Below, piece by piece: positions 54,465 through 63,476 of a stretch of 64,000 nucleotides of DNA. The translations under genes and the position numbers were made by a program. This stretch comes from Actinomycetota bacterium (GTDB lineage: Bacteria > Actinomycetota > Actinomycetes > Actinomycetales > Microbacteriaceae): assembly GCA_947449765.1 (NCBI GenBank), contig CANFSP010000004.1, positions 62,001 through 126,000 of the forward strand, given 5' to 3'. Numbering within the stretch: position 1 is the first letter of the stretch; each line of letters starts with the position of its first letter. A model generated the notes under the pieces. It worked only from the letters and a program-made list of their open reading frames with translations. It did no database searches and was not told the DNA's origin.

Positions 54465-54533
54465 AGAGGACAACTCCTTCGATCAAAATGGGGCCGTGCA
54501 TTCCCGGCAAGCGCATTTTCTGGTCATCAGACA

Positions 54534-55586
54534 CTAAGTACCCCGTGAGTCAAGTAAGTCGCTGAGGTAACGCGCCACCGCACGAACCGCTGCGATGTTT
54601 GCTGGGTAGTCCATTCTGGTCGGTCCCAGTAAGCCGATGTGTGAGACCTCACCCGCAGAGGCATATCCCCCGGCAATCACACTGGTTTGATCTAGGCCGG
54701 AGTGCGCGTGTTCCTGACCGATGCTCACTGCGACTTCTTCGACATCACTGGTCATTCGGGTGAGAAGTTTGAGCACAACAACCTGCTCTTCAATGGCATC
54801 GAGAACGGGGTACAGACTGCCCGAGAAATCAGATTCGGTTCGCACGAGGTTTGCCGTACCCGCCAGAATGAGTTTCTCGTGACGGTTAGCCGCAACCTGA
54901 TCTGTGAGAGCTGAGAAAACTGCCTTCTGCACTTCGCTGCCAACTCCATTAACGGAAAGACCTGCACCCAGAATCTGCGCGACCTCGGAAAGAGACTTTC
55001 CGTTGCAGGCGGCATTCACGGCATTTCGTAGGTGCACCAACTCAGTCTCAGTCACCGTCGCAATCTCAGCGGAACGCCCGGAAGCCTGACTCTCGAGGTC
55101 AATGAGCCTCTGCTCCACGCGACCGTTATCGGTGATGAGAACACTCATGATGCGATGGGACCCAAGGAGCACGAGTTCAATATGCGCAACGCTGACCGCA
55201 CCCAGCGCCGGGTACTGGACAACCGCGACCTGATTGGTCAGCTGGGCCAGTGTGCGCACGGTCCTCATCAACAGATCATCAAAATCATCTGACTCACCTA
55301 AAAACCGCTCGATGGCAGTGCTCTGTGCAAGTGTCAGCTGCTGAGTTTCGGCGAGATAGTCAACAAAAACGCGGTAGCCCAAATCTGTCGGAATTCGACC
55401 GCTCGAGGTGTGTGGCGCGGTAATGAGATGCTCTTCTTCGAGTGAGGCCATATCATTCCGGATTGTCGCGGCAGACACTCCGAAACCGTGACGATCAACC
55501 AGGCTCTTTGACCCGACGGGTTCACGGGTCGACACATAGTCGCGCACGATGGCGCGAAGAACGTCAAGCCCACGACTGCTCACCAT
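54534..55586 (-). CDS. hrcA: Heat-inducible repressor HrcA
   Basis: 350 aa. A winged-helix repressor that binds CIRCE elements and releases on heat shock. The N-terminal DNA-binding part reads RGLDVLRAIVRDYVSTREPV, then GVSAATIRNDMASLEEEHL and TSSGRIPTDLGYRVFVDYL, all diagnostic. The C-terminal GAF-like domain follows, ending HIGLLGPTRMDYPANIAAVR. GAGG ribosome site. A CIRCE element lies 36-62 nt upstream, so hrcA and dnaJ are autoregulated. Confidence 0.96.
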   Translation of the reverse strand: MVSSRGLDVLRAIVRDYVSTREPVGSKSLVDRHGFGVSAATIRNDMASLEEEHLITAPHTSSGRIPTDLGYRVFVDYLAETQQLTLAQSTAIERFLGESDDFDDLLMRTVRTLAQLTNQVAVVQYPALGAVSVAHIELVLLGSHRIMSVLITDNGRVEQRLIDLESQASGRSAEIATVTETELVHLRNAVNAACNGKSLSEVAQILGAGLSVNGVGSEVQKAVFSALTDQVAANRHEKLILAGTANLVRTESDFSGSLYPVLDAIEEQVVVLKLLTRMTSDVEEVAVSIGQEHAHSGLDQTSVIAGGYASAGEVSHIGLLGPTRMDYPANIAAVRAVARYLSDLLDSRGT

Positions 55587-55621
55587 GGCACACCTCGCAT
55601 CCCTTGGCGGTCAACATCCAA

Positions 55622-55648
55622 CTAGCACTCACATGCTCTGAGTGCCAA
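55622..55648 (-). promoter_or_regulatory. CIRCE operator of hrcA-dnaJ
   Basis: CTAGCACTC-N9-GAGTGCCAA. The core TAGCACTC and GAGTGC match the CIRCE consensus TTAGCACTC-N9-GAGTGCTAA. Position 1 of the left arm and position 7 of the right arm differ. It sits just upstream of the hrcA start. Confidence 0.92.
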
Positions 55649-55731
55649 TAATACCGCAGGAAAAGTATCTAGTCAGAGCGGACACGACGCTCTAAACTGA
55701 GGGCGACAACCTGACCCTAGGAGGGGACCTT

Positions 55732-56061
55732 ATGGCAAATCAACTTTCAGAAACCGACGAGCGTAACTACACGAGTTTGATGAACATTCTCGGCATCATT
55801 GGCTCATTTATCCCGGCCCTCATCGGCTACCTGGTGTGGAAAGACCAGAGCGAATTCGTCAAGCGGAACCTCGCTTCGGCTCTTAACTTCCAGATCACGA
55901 TGGTCATCGTTCAGATTGCAGGAATGATCCTGTTCTTCACCTTTGGACTCATCAACTTGGCTGCCTGGATTCTTACGCTGATCTTCTCGATCATGGCATT
56001 CGTCAAGACGCGCGAGGGCAGCGACTACAAGTACCCGCTAGCTATCCCGTTCATCAAGTAG
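55732..56061 (+). CDS. DUF4870 small membrane protein
   Basis: 109 aa with three to four helices. The sequence starts DERNYTSLMNILGIIGSFIP, then LIGYLVWKDQSEFVKRNL ASALNFQ and a C-terminal YKYPLAIPFIK, the DUF4870 pattern (Tic20-like small membrane proteins). A strong ribosome site TAGGAGGGGA is 5 nt from the ATG. It is divergent from hrcA (145-bp gap that also holds the CIRCE). Function unknown. Confidence 0.88.
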   Translation: MANQLSETDERNYTSLMNILGIIGSFIPALIGYLVWKDQSEFVKRNLASALNFQITMVIVQIAGMILFFTFGLINLAAWILTLIFSIMAFVKTREGSDYKYPLAIPFIK

Positions 56062-56069
56062 CACACCTC

Positions 56070-56119
56070 ATACGCGCCCTAGCCAGCTGACCTGTTCGTC
56101 AGTCGGTTAGGGCGCGTAT
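56070..56119. terminator. Long hairpin shared by DUF4870 and the end of hemW
   Basis: ATACGCGCCCTAGCC (56070-56084) pairs with GGTTAGGGCGCGTAT (56105-56119), 15 bp with one mismatch, and an inner CTGAC/GTCAG adds 5 bp. It ends the rightward DUF4870 gene. Its right arm encodes the last codons of hemW on the other strand. No U run is present, so termination strength is uncertain. Confidence 0.6.
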
Positions 56120-57253
56120 TACTGTGTCGGCAAGAAGTCGTCCCCGCAGTGTCAGTCGGCCCGTTCCTTCGATGGCCGCGATGCCGTCAAGTAGACCTGT
56201 GGAAATGAGTTCAGCGACCTTGAGTCGTGCTCGCGGGGTAAGCATCGAAAGCGGGATGCCTTCGCGAATCCGCAAGCCGAGCATGGTGTGCTCAAGAGAG
56301 CGCTGGGCTTCTGTGGGGACTTCCTCCCCCAACTGCGGTGAAACCCCACGCGAAACAGCCTGACCGTATGCAGCAGGATGCTTGATGTTCCACCATCGTC
56401 GATCACCGATGTGCGAGTGTGCCCCTGCGCCGAAGCCCCACCAATCGTGGTTGCGCCAGTACGCAAGATTGTGGCGAGACTGTGTCTCGATGCTCCGAGA
56501 CCAATTGCTGACCTCGTACCACGACAAACCCATCAACTCGAAACGTTCATCCGCCAACTCATACATCTCGGCGTGCAGATCCGGGTCTGGAGCAGCAATC
56601 TCACCCCTCTTGATCTTTCTCGCGAGTGCTGTCCCATCCTCGACAATGAGCGCGTAGGCGGAGACATGGTCCAGCTGAAGGTCACCGAGAGCGTCGAGAG
56701 TGCGTTGCCAATCGTCAATGCTCTCGCCAGGCGTACCGTAGATGACGTCGACACTCACTGCCACCCCTGACGCACGGGCCTGCTCGACAAGGCCTGGGAT
56801 GCGAACCGGATCGTGTGTGCGATCCAGCGTGCGCAATACGTGCGGGACACTCGATTGCATTCCCAAACTGACGCGAGTCACACCGGATGCCCTCAGCGCG
56901 TCAAAGTATTCACGATCGACTGTGTCTGGATTTGCCTCAACGGTTATTTCAGCGTCGGCCGAGAAACCGAAAGAATCACGCAGGAGGTCGAGAACCGCCG
57001 CAATGTCAGACGCCGGAAGGATTGTCGGAGTGCCACCTCCGAAAAACACCGTGTCGAGCGTTCGATCATCTGAGGTCGCGGAAAGCTCACGTCGAGCGTG
57101 AGCTATTTCCAGTCCCACATGTTGGACGAAGTCAGAACGCTTGGCTCCGCGGAGCTCAGATCCGGTGTAGGTGTTGAAATCGCAGTATCCACAACGGACC
57201 GAGCAATAGGGAACGTGGATATACGCGCTCAAGGTGCGCAATGGACTGTTCAC
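56099..57253 (-). CDS. hemW: Radical SAM haem chaperone HemW
   Basis: 384 aa, GTG start overlapping DUF1990 (GTGA). The radical-SAM cluster is C17xxxC21xxC24 in VPYCSVRCGYCDFNTY. Further motifs: DTVFFGGGTPTILP, EITVEANPDT, VSLGMQSSVP and GAGAHSHIGDRRWWN. The HemW type has been shown to bind haem and is not a true coproporphyrinogen dehydrogenase. The C-terminal HemN_C domain is present. Confidence 0.92.
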   Translation of the reverse strand: MNSPLRTLSAYIHVPYCSVRCGYCDFNTYTGSELRGAKRSDFVQHVGLEIAHARRELSATSDDRTLDTVFFGGGTPTILPASDIAAVLDLLRDSFGFSADAEITVEANPDTVDREYFDALRASGVTRVSLGMQSSVPHVLRTLDRTHDPVRIPGLVEQARASGVAVSVDVIYGTPGESIDDWQRTLDALGDLQLDHVSAYALIVEDGTALARKIKRGEIAAPDPDLHAEMYELADERFELMGLSWYEVSNWSRSIETQSRHNLAYWRNHDWWGFGAGAHSHIGDRRWWNIKHPAAYGQAVSRGVSPQLGEEVPTEAQRSLEHTMLGLRIREGIPLSMLTPRARLKVAELISTGLLDGIAAIEGTGRLTLRGRLLADTVIRALTD

Positions 57254-58038
57254 ACGAATCGTTCATCCGCATCGCTGACCACATCGACCATTTCGGCCTC
57301 GACGGTTTCGGGCTCAGAGACAGTCCGAGACGAACGTGTCGTCCACCGCGTGAACCGAACCGCACGCTGCCGTCCAACATTCTCGCCGGAGCGAACCGGA
57401 GTGAGCGCCTTAACATAACGCGACAGCTGTAAAAGGTGACGCGGAGCGAAAAAGAGTGCTTTCACAAAACGCAGGAATTTCAAGCGTGCGTCTGAAAGTG
57501 AAACAACGGACGTCACAACACTCCACACGCTGTCGTCGTCGCGCCACTCAAGCCCAAAGTACTCTTCACCAATGACTGGACGCTCAGAAATGCTTCCCCA
57601 GGCAAAGCCGACACGACGCGGTTCACGAATCACGTAAATGATTCGAAAATGCTCGGTTACCGACGGCCAACGCCAGAGACCCGATGCAAGCACGCGCATG
57701 CCGGGTACGACAATGGATTCACCCTCGGGAACCAAGAATACTGAGGGCGCGTCTGCCCCAAAACGCCACACACCATCGACGTCACGGAACACGCCAACGT
57801 AACCTGAGGTGTCCCCTTCACCCGCGTCATCAATGTGAACGCCAGCACCCCGATGCATCCCCCAACGGAATAGCGCCTCCGACGATACGTCAAACCGAGT
57901 GGCGCCACTGCCGATTTTCCACTGGGCTCTGCGCGACACAAAGTCGCGTGGCGGGAAACTCAGAATATCCGGGGATGACGTCATGCCAACCGAGCCGTAA
58001 CTCACTGGTGACTGTTCGGCGCCCATTCGTCTGCGCAT
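57250..58038 (-). CDS. DUF1990 family protein
   Basis: 262 aa from the ATG at 58038 (AAGAAG upstream); an ATG at codon 19 is possible. The core SSEALFRWGMHRGAGVHIDD, VVPGMRVLASGLWRWP, RVGFAWGSISERPVIGEEYF and the WSVVTSVVSLSDARLKFLR strand match DUF1990, a small beta-rich family. No catalytic residues are known. The last 50 residues are charged and low-complexity. The gene is between lepA (2-bp gap) and hemW (4-nt overlap), so it is co-expressed with them. Confidence 0.83.
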   Translation of the reverse strand: MRRRMGAEQSPVSYGSVGMTSSPDILSFPPRDFVSRRAQWKIGSGATRFDVSSEALFRWGMHRGAGVHIDDAGEGDTSGYVGVFRDVDGVWRFGADAPSVFLVPEGESIVVPGMRVLASGLWRWPSVTEHFRIIYVIREPRRVGFAWGSISERPVIGEEYFGLEWRDDDSVWSVVTSVVSLSDARLKFLRFVKALFFAPRHLLQLSRYVKALTPVRSGENVGRQRAVRFTRWTTRSSRTVSEPETVEAEMVDVVSDADERFV

Positions 58039-58040
58039 GC

Positions 58041-59888
58041 TTACTTCTTCTTGACCTCGTCATCACCCTGCAACGCTGCAATGAACGCCTCCTGCGGGAC
58101 TTCGACGCGTCCGACCATTTTCATGCGCTTTTTGCCCTCTTTTTGCTTTTCAAGAAGTTTGCGCTTTCGGGTGATGTCACCGCCATAACACTTGGCAAGG
58201 ACGTCTTTGCGAATTGCACTGATAGTTTCGCGGGCGATAATCCGGGCTCCAATGGCGGCTTGGATCGGAACCTCAAATTGCTGCCTCGGAATGAGTTTTT
58301 TCAAACGTTCCGTCATCAAAACCCCATATGAATAAGCCTTGTCCTTGTGGACGATGGCGCTGAAGGCATCCACCTGCTCGCCCTGCAAGAGAATGTCAAC
58401 CTTGACGAGGTCAGCTTCTTGCTCACCACAGGGCTCGTAGTCGAGCGACGCGTAGCCCTGGGTTCGTGATTTCAGATGGTCGAAGAAGTCGAAGACGATT
58501 TCACCCAAAGGCATCGTGTAGCGCATCTCGACCCGCTCTTCACCGAGGTAGTCCATACCGAGCAGATTTCCACGGCGGCTTTGGCACAGCTCCATAATGG
58601 TTCCGACATAGTCCTTGGGCGTGAGGATGGCAACCTTAACGACGGGCTCAGAAACAGACTTGATTTTACCTGTCGGATACTCGCTTGGATTTGTCACCTC
58701 GGCGGTCTTGCCATCTTCAGTGGTGACTTCATAGGGCACGCTCGGCGCGGTAGCAATGAGATCGAGCCCGAACTCTCGCTCGAGACGTTCCGTAATGATC
58801 TCGAGGTGCAAGAGGCCGAGGAAACCGCATCGAAAACCAAAACCCAGTGCCACAGAGGTCTCGGGTTCGTAGTTGAGCGACGCATCCGAGAGTTTTAACT
58901 TATCCAGCGCCTCTCGCAAAACCGGATAGTCACTTCCGTCGATCGGGTAAAGCCCGGAGAAAACCATGGGCTTGGGATCCACATAGCCAGCCAGAGCCTG
59001 TGTGGCAGGCTTCTGCAGGTTAGTGACCGTGTCGCCGACTTTCGACTGTCGAACATCCTTCACCCCCGTGATGAGATAGCCCACCTCACCTACTCCGAGC
59101 CCTTGCGAGGGAACTGGTTCCGGAGAGCTCACGCCGATTTCGAGAAGCTCGTGGGCGGCCTTAGTAGACATCATTTGGATGCGTTCCCGCGGTTTAAGAG
59201 CTCCATCCACAACTCGGACATACGTAATCACGCCTCGATAGGCGTCGTAGACCGAATCAAAAATCATGGCGCGTGCCGGAGCGCTTGCGTTGCCTACGGG
59301 GTGCGGGATATTGGCCACGACCTCGTCGAGCAAGACATCCACACCGACGCCTGTTTTTCCGGAAACTCTGAGCACGTCGTCAGGGCTTCCGCCAATCAGA
59401 CTCGCCAACTCCTTGGCATACTTCTCGGGATCGGCAGCGGGCAAGTCAATCTTGTTCAACACGGGAATGATCGTCAGGTCATTTTCCATCGCGAGGTAGA
59501 GGTTCGCCAGAGTTTGCGCCTCGATACCCTGGGCCGCGTCAACGAGCAGGATGGCGCCTTCGCACGCGGCCAGCGATCGACTGACCTCATAGGTGAAGTC
59601 CACGTGCCCTGGCGTGTCAATCATGTTGAGTGCATAGGTGACACCATCAACTTCCCAAGGCATACGAACGGCCTGCGACTTAATCGTGATTCCTCGCTCG
59701 CGTTCAATGTCCATGCGATCAAGGTATTGAGCGCGCATCGAACGGTCGTCGACTATTCCGGTGATTTGGAGCATGCGATCAGCCAGGGTCGACTTCCCGT
59801 GATCGATGTGCGCGATGATGCAGAAATTACGAATCTGCTCCGGAGCGGTCGATGCGGGCTTCAGTGGGGTGTGGGCGCGAGGAGACAT
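58041..59888 (-). CDS. lepA: Elongation factor 4 (LepA)
   Basis: 615 aa from the ATG at 59888; a TTG two codons upstream is possible. A translational GTPase that promotes back-translocation or ribosome assembly. G motifs are [26 protein letters not shown] and NKIDLPAAD. The LepA-specific C-terminal domain reads [16 protein letters not shown] and [20 protein letters not shown]. The rpsT gene lies divergently; lepA next to rpsT and holA is a conserved arrangement. Confidence 0.96.
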   Translation of the reverse strand: MSPRAHTPLKPASTAPEQIRNFCIIAHIDHGKSTLADRMLQITGIVDDRSMRAQYLDRMDIERERGITIKSQAVRMPWEVDGVTYALNMIDTPGHVDFTYEVSRSLAACEGAILLVDAAQGIEAQTLANLYLAMENDLTIIPVLNKIDLPAADPEKYAKELASLIGGSPDDVLRVSGKTGVGVDVLLDEVVANIPHPVGNASAPARAMIFDSVYDAYRGVITYVRVVDGALKPRERIQMMSTKAAHELLEIGVSSPEPVPSQGLGVGEVGYLITGVKDVRQSKVGDTVTNLQKPATQALAGYVDPKPMVFSGLYPIDGSDYPVLREALDKLKLSDASLNYEPETSVALGFGFRCGFLGLLHLEIITERLEREFGLDLIATAPSVPYEVTTEDGKTAEVTNPSEYPTGKIKSVSEPVVKVAILTPKDYVGTIMELCQSRRGNLLGMDYLGEERVEMRYTMPLGEIVFDFFDHLKSRTQGYASLDYEPCGEQEADLVKVDILLQGEQVDAFSAIVHKDKAYSYGVLMTERLKKLIPRQQFEVPIQAAIGARIIARETISAIRKDVLAKCYGGDITRKRKLLEKQKEGKKRMKMVGRVEVPQEAFIAALQGDDEVKKK

Positions 59889-60060
59889 ACTCAACTAGTT
59901 TCCCACGAATGGTCGCACTAATTTTCCGGAGACGTTTCAACCTGATAGTGTTGTTTCTTGGCTTACGTGTAGTTCCCCTACATCGCGTCGTTTGCACTCG
60001 CCCCTCTAACGAGTCAGCGACTTATCCAAAAACCATCACACTGAAATTAGGTACACAAAC

Positions 60061-60321
60061 GTGGCAAACATCAAATCGCAGATTAAGCGAATTGGCACCA
60101 ACGAAAAGGCGCACGCACGCAATAAAGCCGTGAAGTCAGAGCTCAAGACGGCCATCCGCGCAACACGCGAAGCTGTTGTCGCTGGCGACAAAGCTCAAGC
60201 AGACGCTGCTCTCAAGAACGCAACAAAGAAACTTGACAAAGCCGTAAGCAAGGGCGTCATCCACAAGAACCAGGCGGCAAACCGCAAATCTGCTATTGCA
60301 AAAAAGGTCGCCGCGCTTTAG
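60061..60321 (+). CDS. rpsT: 30S ribosomal protein S20
   Basis: 86 aa, GTG start with TTAGGT upstream. Very basic, with the family signature [35 protein letters not shown] and the end [20 protein letters not shown]. It binds 16S rRNA early in 30S assembly. The 172-bp leader back to lepA contains a small hairpin (TGTAG-TTCCC-CTACA) that could be a regulatory leader. A strong terminator follows. Confidence 0.97.
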   Translation: MANIKSQIKRIGTNEKAHARNKAVKSELKTAIRATREAVVAGDKAQADAALKNATKKLDKAVSKGVIHKNQAANRKSAIAKKVAAL

Positions 60322-60343
60322 CAGTCAGATCGCGAAATCTGAG

Positions 60344-60379
60344 ATTTGCCTTCACCGTCAGGTGGGGGCAAATTTTTTT
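60344..60379 (+). terminator. Rho-independent terminator of rpsT
   Basis: ATTTGCCTTCACC-GTCA-GGTGGGGGCAAAT forms a 13-bp stem (two G-U pairs) with a tetraloop, followed by a run of seven T. This is the clearest intrinsic terminator in the window. Confidence 0.95.
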
Positions 60380-60436
60380 AGCCGAGTTGTCACGGCTTGT
60401 GCGCGGATTCCATCATGACTCTCACCACAGCTACCC

Positions 60437-61504
60437 TCAACGATGTGAGGCACCGTGACCGTGCTCTGCAACGATTCCGAAGCGGGCGACAATGGTCACC
60501 ATTTTTTCCACCGCAAAAACCGGGTCCCGCGATGCACCCTTGACCCCTGAGTCGGCATCGGCAACGGCCAGGATGGCATTACTCAGTCCACGTTCCGACC
60601 AGTTACTCAAGTCACGCCGCGCACGATCGATTTGCCAGGGCGCTCCCCCCACGACCGACGCCAGTTCATTCGATGACCGACGATCCCCAGCCACCTTTGC
60701 CATGAGGCGGAGCTTGCTGGCGAAAGCCGCTACGAGAGGAACAGGATCCGCCCCGGTGTCAAGAGCATGACGAAGCGTGGCCATCGCCAGGGCGTAATTT
60801 CCCGCGATCGCGGCGTCCGCCACCGCAAAAGCTGTGGCTTCGATTCGTCCGCCGTAATACGTAGCGACGGTCTGTTCGGTTATCTCACCAGTGGTGTCGG
60901 CAATGAGCTGAGCGCATGCACTGGCAAGTTCAGCGACGCTACTCGAAAACGCATTGACGAGAGCACGAATGCCGGCGGGCGTTGTTATACGGTCCGCCCT
61001 AACAAACTCTTCAGCGGCAAAATCTATCTTTTCCTTGTCCGACTTGAGTTCGGCGCAGCTCACTTCGATTGCCGGAACGTCTCCCGAGCGAACGAGTTCG
61101 AGCATCCGCTTTCCTCTGACACCGCTTCGATGCCGAATCACAATCGTGACATCGTCGGCACAGTGCGGAAGATATGCCAGAACATCCTCGAGAAACTCAT
61201 CCGAACATTTCTCGGCATTCTCAATGCGCACGAGTCGATATTCGCCAAAAAGTGACGGGCTAACGGCATCAAACAGACCCCCGGGCACGTAATCGGCCGC
61301 GTCGAGCTCCACCACCATCGTGTCTGGATCTTTGGCACGGAGGACGGTTCGGAGGTGAGTGAAGGCCCTGTCTGCAAGAAAGTCTTCGGGCCCAGAGCAC
61401 AGAACGACCGGGCTTGGCGACACTCGAAACGCAGATACGACCTTGATGGCCGACGAGGATGACGGAACTCCAGTCGCCCTGCGAGGCTTAGCACTTCCTG
61501 ACAT
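60437..61504 (-). CDS. holA: DNA polymerase III delta subunit
   Basis: 355 aa from the ATG at 61504 (GGTGG upstream); an ATG at 61522 is an alternative, and longer readings enter comEC. It opens the beta clamp in the clamp loader. AAA+-like fold with SPVVLCSGPEDFLADRAF at the N-terminus, VELDAADYVPGGLFDAVSPSL and ALVNAFSSSVAELASACAQL. No Walker A, as expected for delta. It follows comEC on the same strand with a 22-bp gap and converges with rpsT. Confidence 0.9.
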   Translation of the reverse strand: MSGSAKPRRATGVPSSSSAIKVVSAFRVSPSPVVLCSGPEDFLADRAFTHLRTVLRAKDPDTMVVELDAADYVPGGLFDAVSPSLFGEYRLVRIENAEKCSDEFLEDVLAYLPHCADDVTIVIRHRSGVRGKRMLELVRSGDVPAIEVSCAELKSDKEKIDFAAEEFVRADRITTPAGIRALVNAFSSSVAELASACAQLIADTTGEITEQTVATYYGGRIEATAFAVADAAIAGNYALAMATLRHALDTGADPVPLVAAFASKLRLMAKVAGDRRSSNELASVVGGAPWQIDRARRDLSNWSERGLSNAILAVADADSGVKGASRDPVFAVEKMVTIVARFGIVAEHGHGASHR

Positions 61505-61526
61505 GACCACCACCCAAGGCATCAGC

Positions 61527-63476
61527 CTAGCGTTCAGTCGACAGGGTAAAGATGTCAACACCCGCAGGACTGACGAAGAGCATTCCCTGAGTGTCGGTTC
61601 GCGCAATGATTGCACCCACCGACGTGAGCGAAGCGAGTGCGGAACGCGTCGGGTGGCCATATCCGTTATCGGCTCCGACTCCAATGAGCGCAATTCGTGG
61701 ATGTAGTTGAGACGTCAATTCGTGGCTCGTATCTGCTGAACCGTGATGGGCGACTTTAAGTACATCAATGTGTGCAAGTTGGTGATACCGAGAGCGGATG
61801 ATGTTCTGGGCGTCAGCACCGAGATCCGCGAGGAAAACAGCGGACAGAGAGCCGAGTTGCCAGTACATCGCCACACTTCCGGGATTTCCCTCTTGCATGT
61901 GGGGTGTCGTGCCGTCAGGCCACAAGACCGTCCAGACCCACGCGTTGTTGACCTGTGCTGTGTCAGTTTGTGCTGACCCACCCAGTGCTCCGGTTTGGCC
62001 CGCCCGAGCAAACGTGACGGATGCTCCACCGGCACGAATGCGATCAACGATGTGTTCGCCACCGAGATCGCTCACCGAGCCCACCAGGGCTACGCCCACG
62101 TGACCTATCACGGCGTCGACTCCCCCAACGTGATCCATGTCGTAGTGAGTAAGCACGAGTAGGTCTATCTGGGTAACCCCCGTGCGATCCAAACATGACC
62201 TCAGCTTTTCCGGCGATCGCCCTGTGTCGATGAGTGCCACGCGATAGCCGGCCGACGGCGTCGCGACCCTCAACAAAAAAGCGTCGCCTTGGCCAACGTC
62301 GCATGCGGCGATAACCCAGTCCTGGGGAATAACAACCTGTTGCCAACGAATCACCAGCACCCCAGCGAACGCGGATGCCCCCAGAGCCGCCACGACGACA
62401 ACTGCGGCGATATTTCTCACTAATTTTTGGTGGGCGGAGAACCGACTGGGTAAAACGACGACGAGGGAAACCACCGCCGCACTCAGCAAACTTGCCAGGA
62501 TGAAGCCAGGGATCGCGTCAACGAAAGGCAAACGCGCGAGAGGCCAGCTTGCCACTGACTGTGCGACGCGCCCAATCCACTCCGCCGGAATCCACGCAAT
62601 CCACGCACACACGCTTGCTACGGGCGGGGCGACGAGGGCGAGAACGCAGAGAATGAGGCCGCTCACTGTTCCCACACCGGCTGCTGGAACGGTCAGGACG
62701 TTCGCGAGGAGGCCATAGGTTGAGAGCGATGGACTGAGCAATATCAGCACGGGTTGGCACGCAACCGCGGCCGCTATCGGAACCGATAACACCACAAGAA
62801 CGTTGTGGGATAACGATTTCAGAACAGGTAACCGCGCAATCGCTGTGGCGATTGGTTCGGTCAGCAGAAGAAGTCCAGCCGTCGCACTTACTGAGAGCGC
62901 AAACCCATAGTCCATGCACCAGCGCGGCTCAATGATGAGGAGAACAATCACGGAGAGAGCCAATACCGAGATCCCGCCCCGGAGCCGACCAAGAGCGAGT
63001 CCCGCAAGTACCGCGAGAGACATGGTTGCCGCCCGAGAAACACTCGCCGCGGGAGTGACGAGCGCGACGAAAGCGATGAGAGCCACAAATGCTCCGAGGA
63101 TGCGCATCCATCTTGGTGCCCCGCACCACGCGAGAAGAAAAAACACCACCGTCACCACGATCTGACAATTGGCTCCTGAGACCGCAGTGAGGTGGCTCAG
63201 TGACGCAAGCTTCATCGCGGAGTCCAACGAGTCGCTCACTCGAGACGTATCACCGGTGGTCAGTCCCGGCAACAAAGCTCCCCCTGGAGCCGGGAGCTCA
63301 ACTGTCGCGCGCATCAGTGCATCCCGCACCGGCGAAAACCAAGACGACGGAAGCGCAAAAAGATGAGCGAGTGCATCCTCGCCGGGTCGAACTCGAGGCG
63401 TTGCGGTTAGTAGGTGTGTTGCAAGGAGCACCAGCCAGAGTGCGCCAGCGACGGCGACGAGCCAGCGACGTCTCAT
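61527..63476 (-). CDS. comEC: ComEC/Rec2-family DNA uptake channel protein
   Basis: 649 aa. Competence-domain helices cover about residues 150-400, with LSHLTAVSGANCQIVV typical of ComEC. A C-terminal metallo-beta-lactamase-like domain carries LLVLTHYDMDHVGGVD and VLKVAHHGSADTSHELTSQ. The protein forms the channel for single-stranded DNA entry in transformation and its nuclease-like domain may degrade the other strand. The start overlaps comEA by 4 nt. Both ComEC and ComEA appear intact. Confidence 0.93.
   Translation of the reverse strand: MRRRWLVAVAGALWLVLLATHLLTATPRVRPGEDALAHLFALPSSWFSPVRDALMRATVELPAPGGALLPGLTTGDTSRVSDSLDSAMKLASLSHLTAVSGANCQIVVTVVFFLLAWCGAPRWMRILGAFVALIAFVALVTPAASVSRAATMSLAVLAGLALGRLRGGISVLALSVIVLLIIEPRWCMDYGFALSVSATAGLLLLTEPIATAIARLPVLKSLSHNVLVVLSVPIAAAVACQPVLILLSPSLSTYGLLANVLTVPAAGVGTVSGLILCVLALVAPPVASVCAWIAWIPAEWIGRVAQSVASWPLARLPFVDAIPGFILASLLSAAVVSLVVVLPSRFSAHQKLVRNIAAVVVVAALGASAFAGVLVIRWQQVVIPQDWVIAACDVGQGDAFLLRVATPSAGYRVALIDTGRSPEKLRSCLDRTGVTQIDLLVLTHYDMDHVGGVDAVIGHVGVALVGSVSDLGGEHIVDRIRAGGASVTFARAGQTGALGGSAQTDTAQVNNAWVWTVLWPDGTTPHMQEGNPGSVAMYWQLGSLSAVFLADLGADAQNIIRSRYHQLAHIDVLKVAHHGSADTSHELTSQLHPRIALIGVGADNGYGHPTRSALASLTSVGAIIARTDTQGMLFVSPAGVDIFTLSTER

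Noticed and set aside
59103-59921. 272-residue open frame on the plus strand over lepA
   Set aside because: Shadow of lepA; composition is that of reversed lepA codons, and no promoter or domain is seen.
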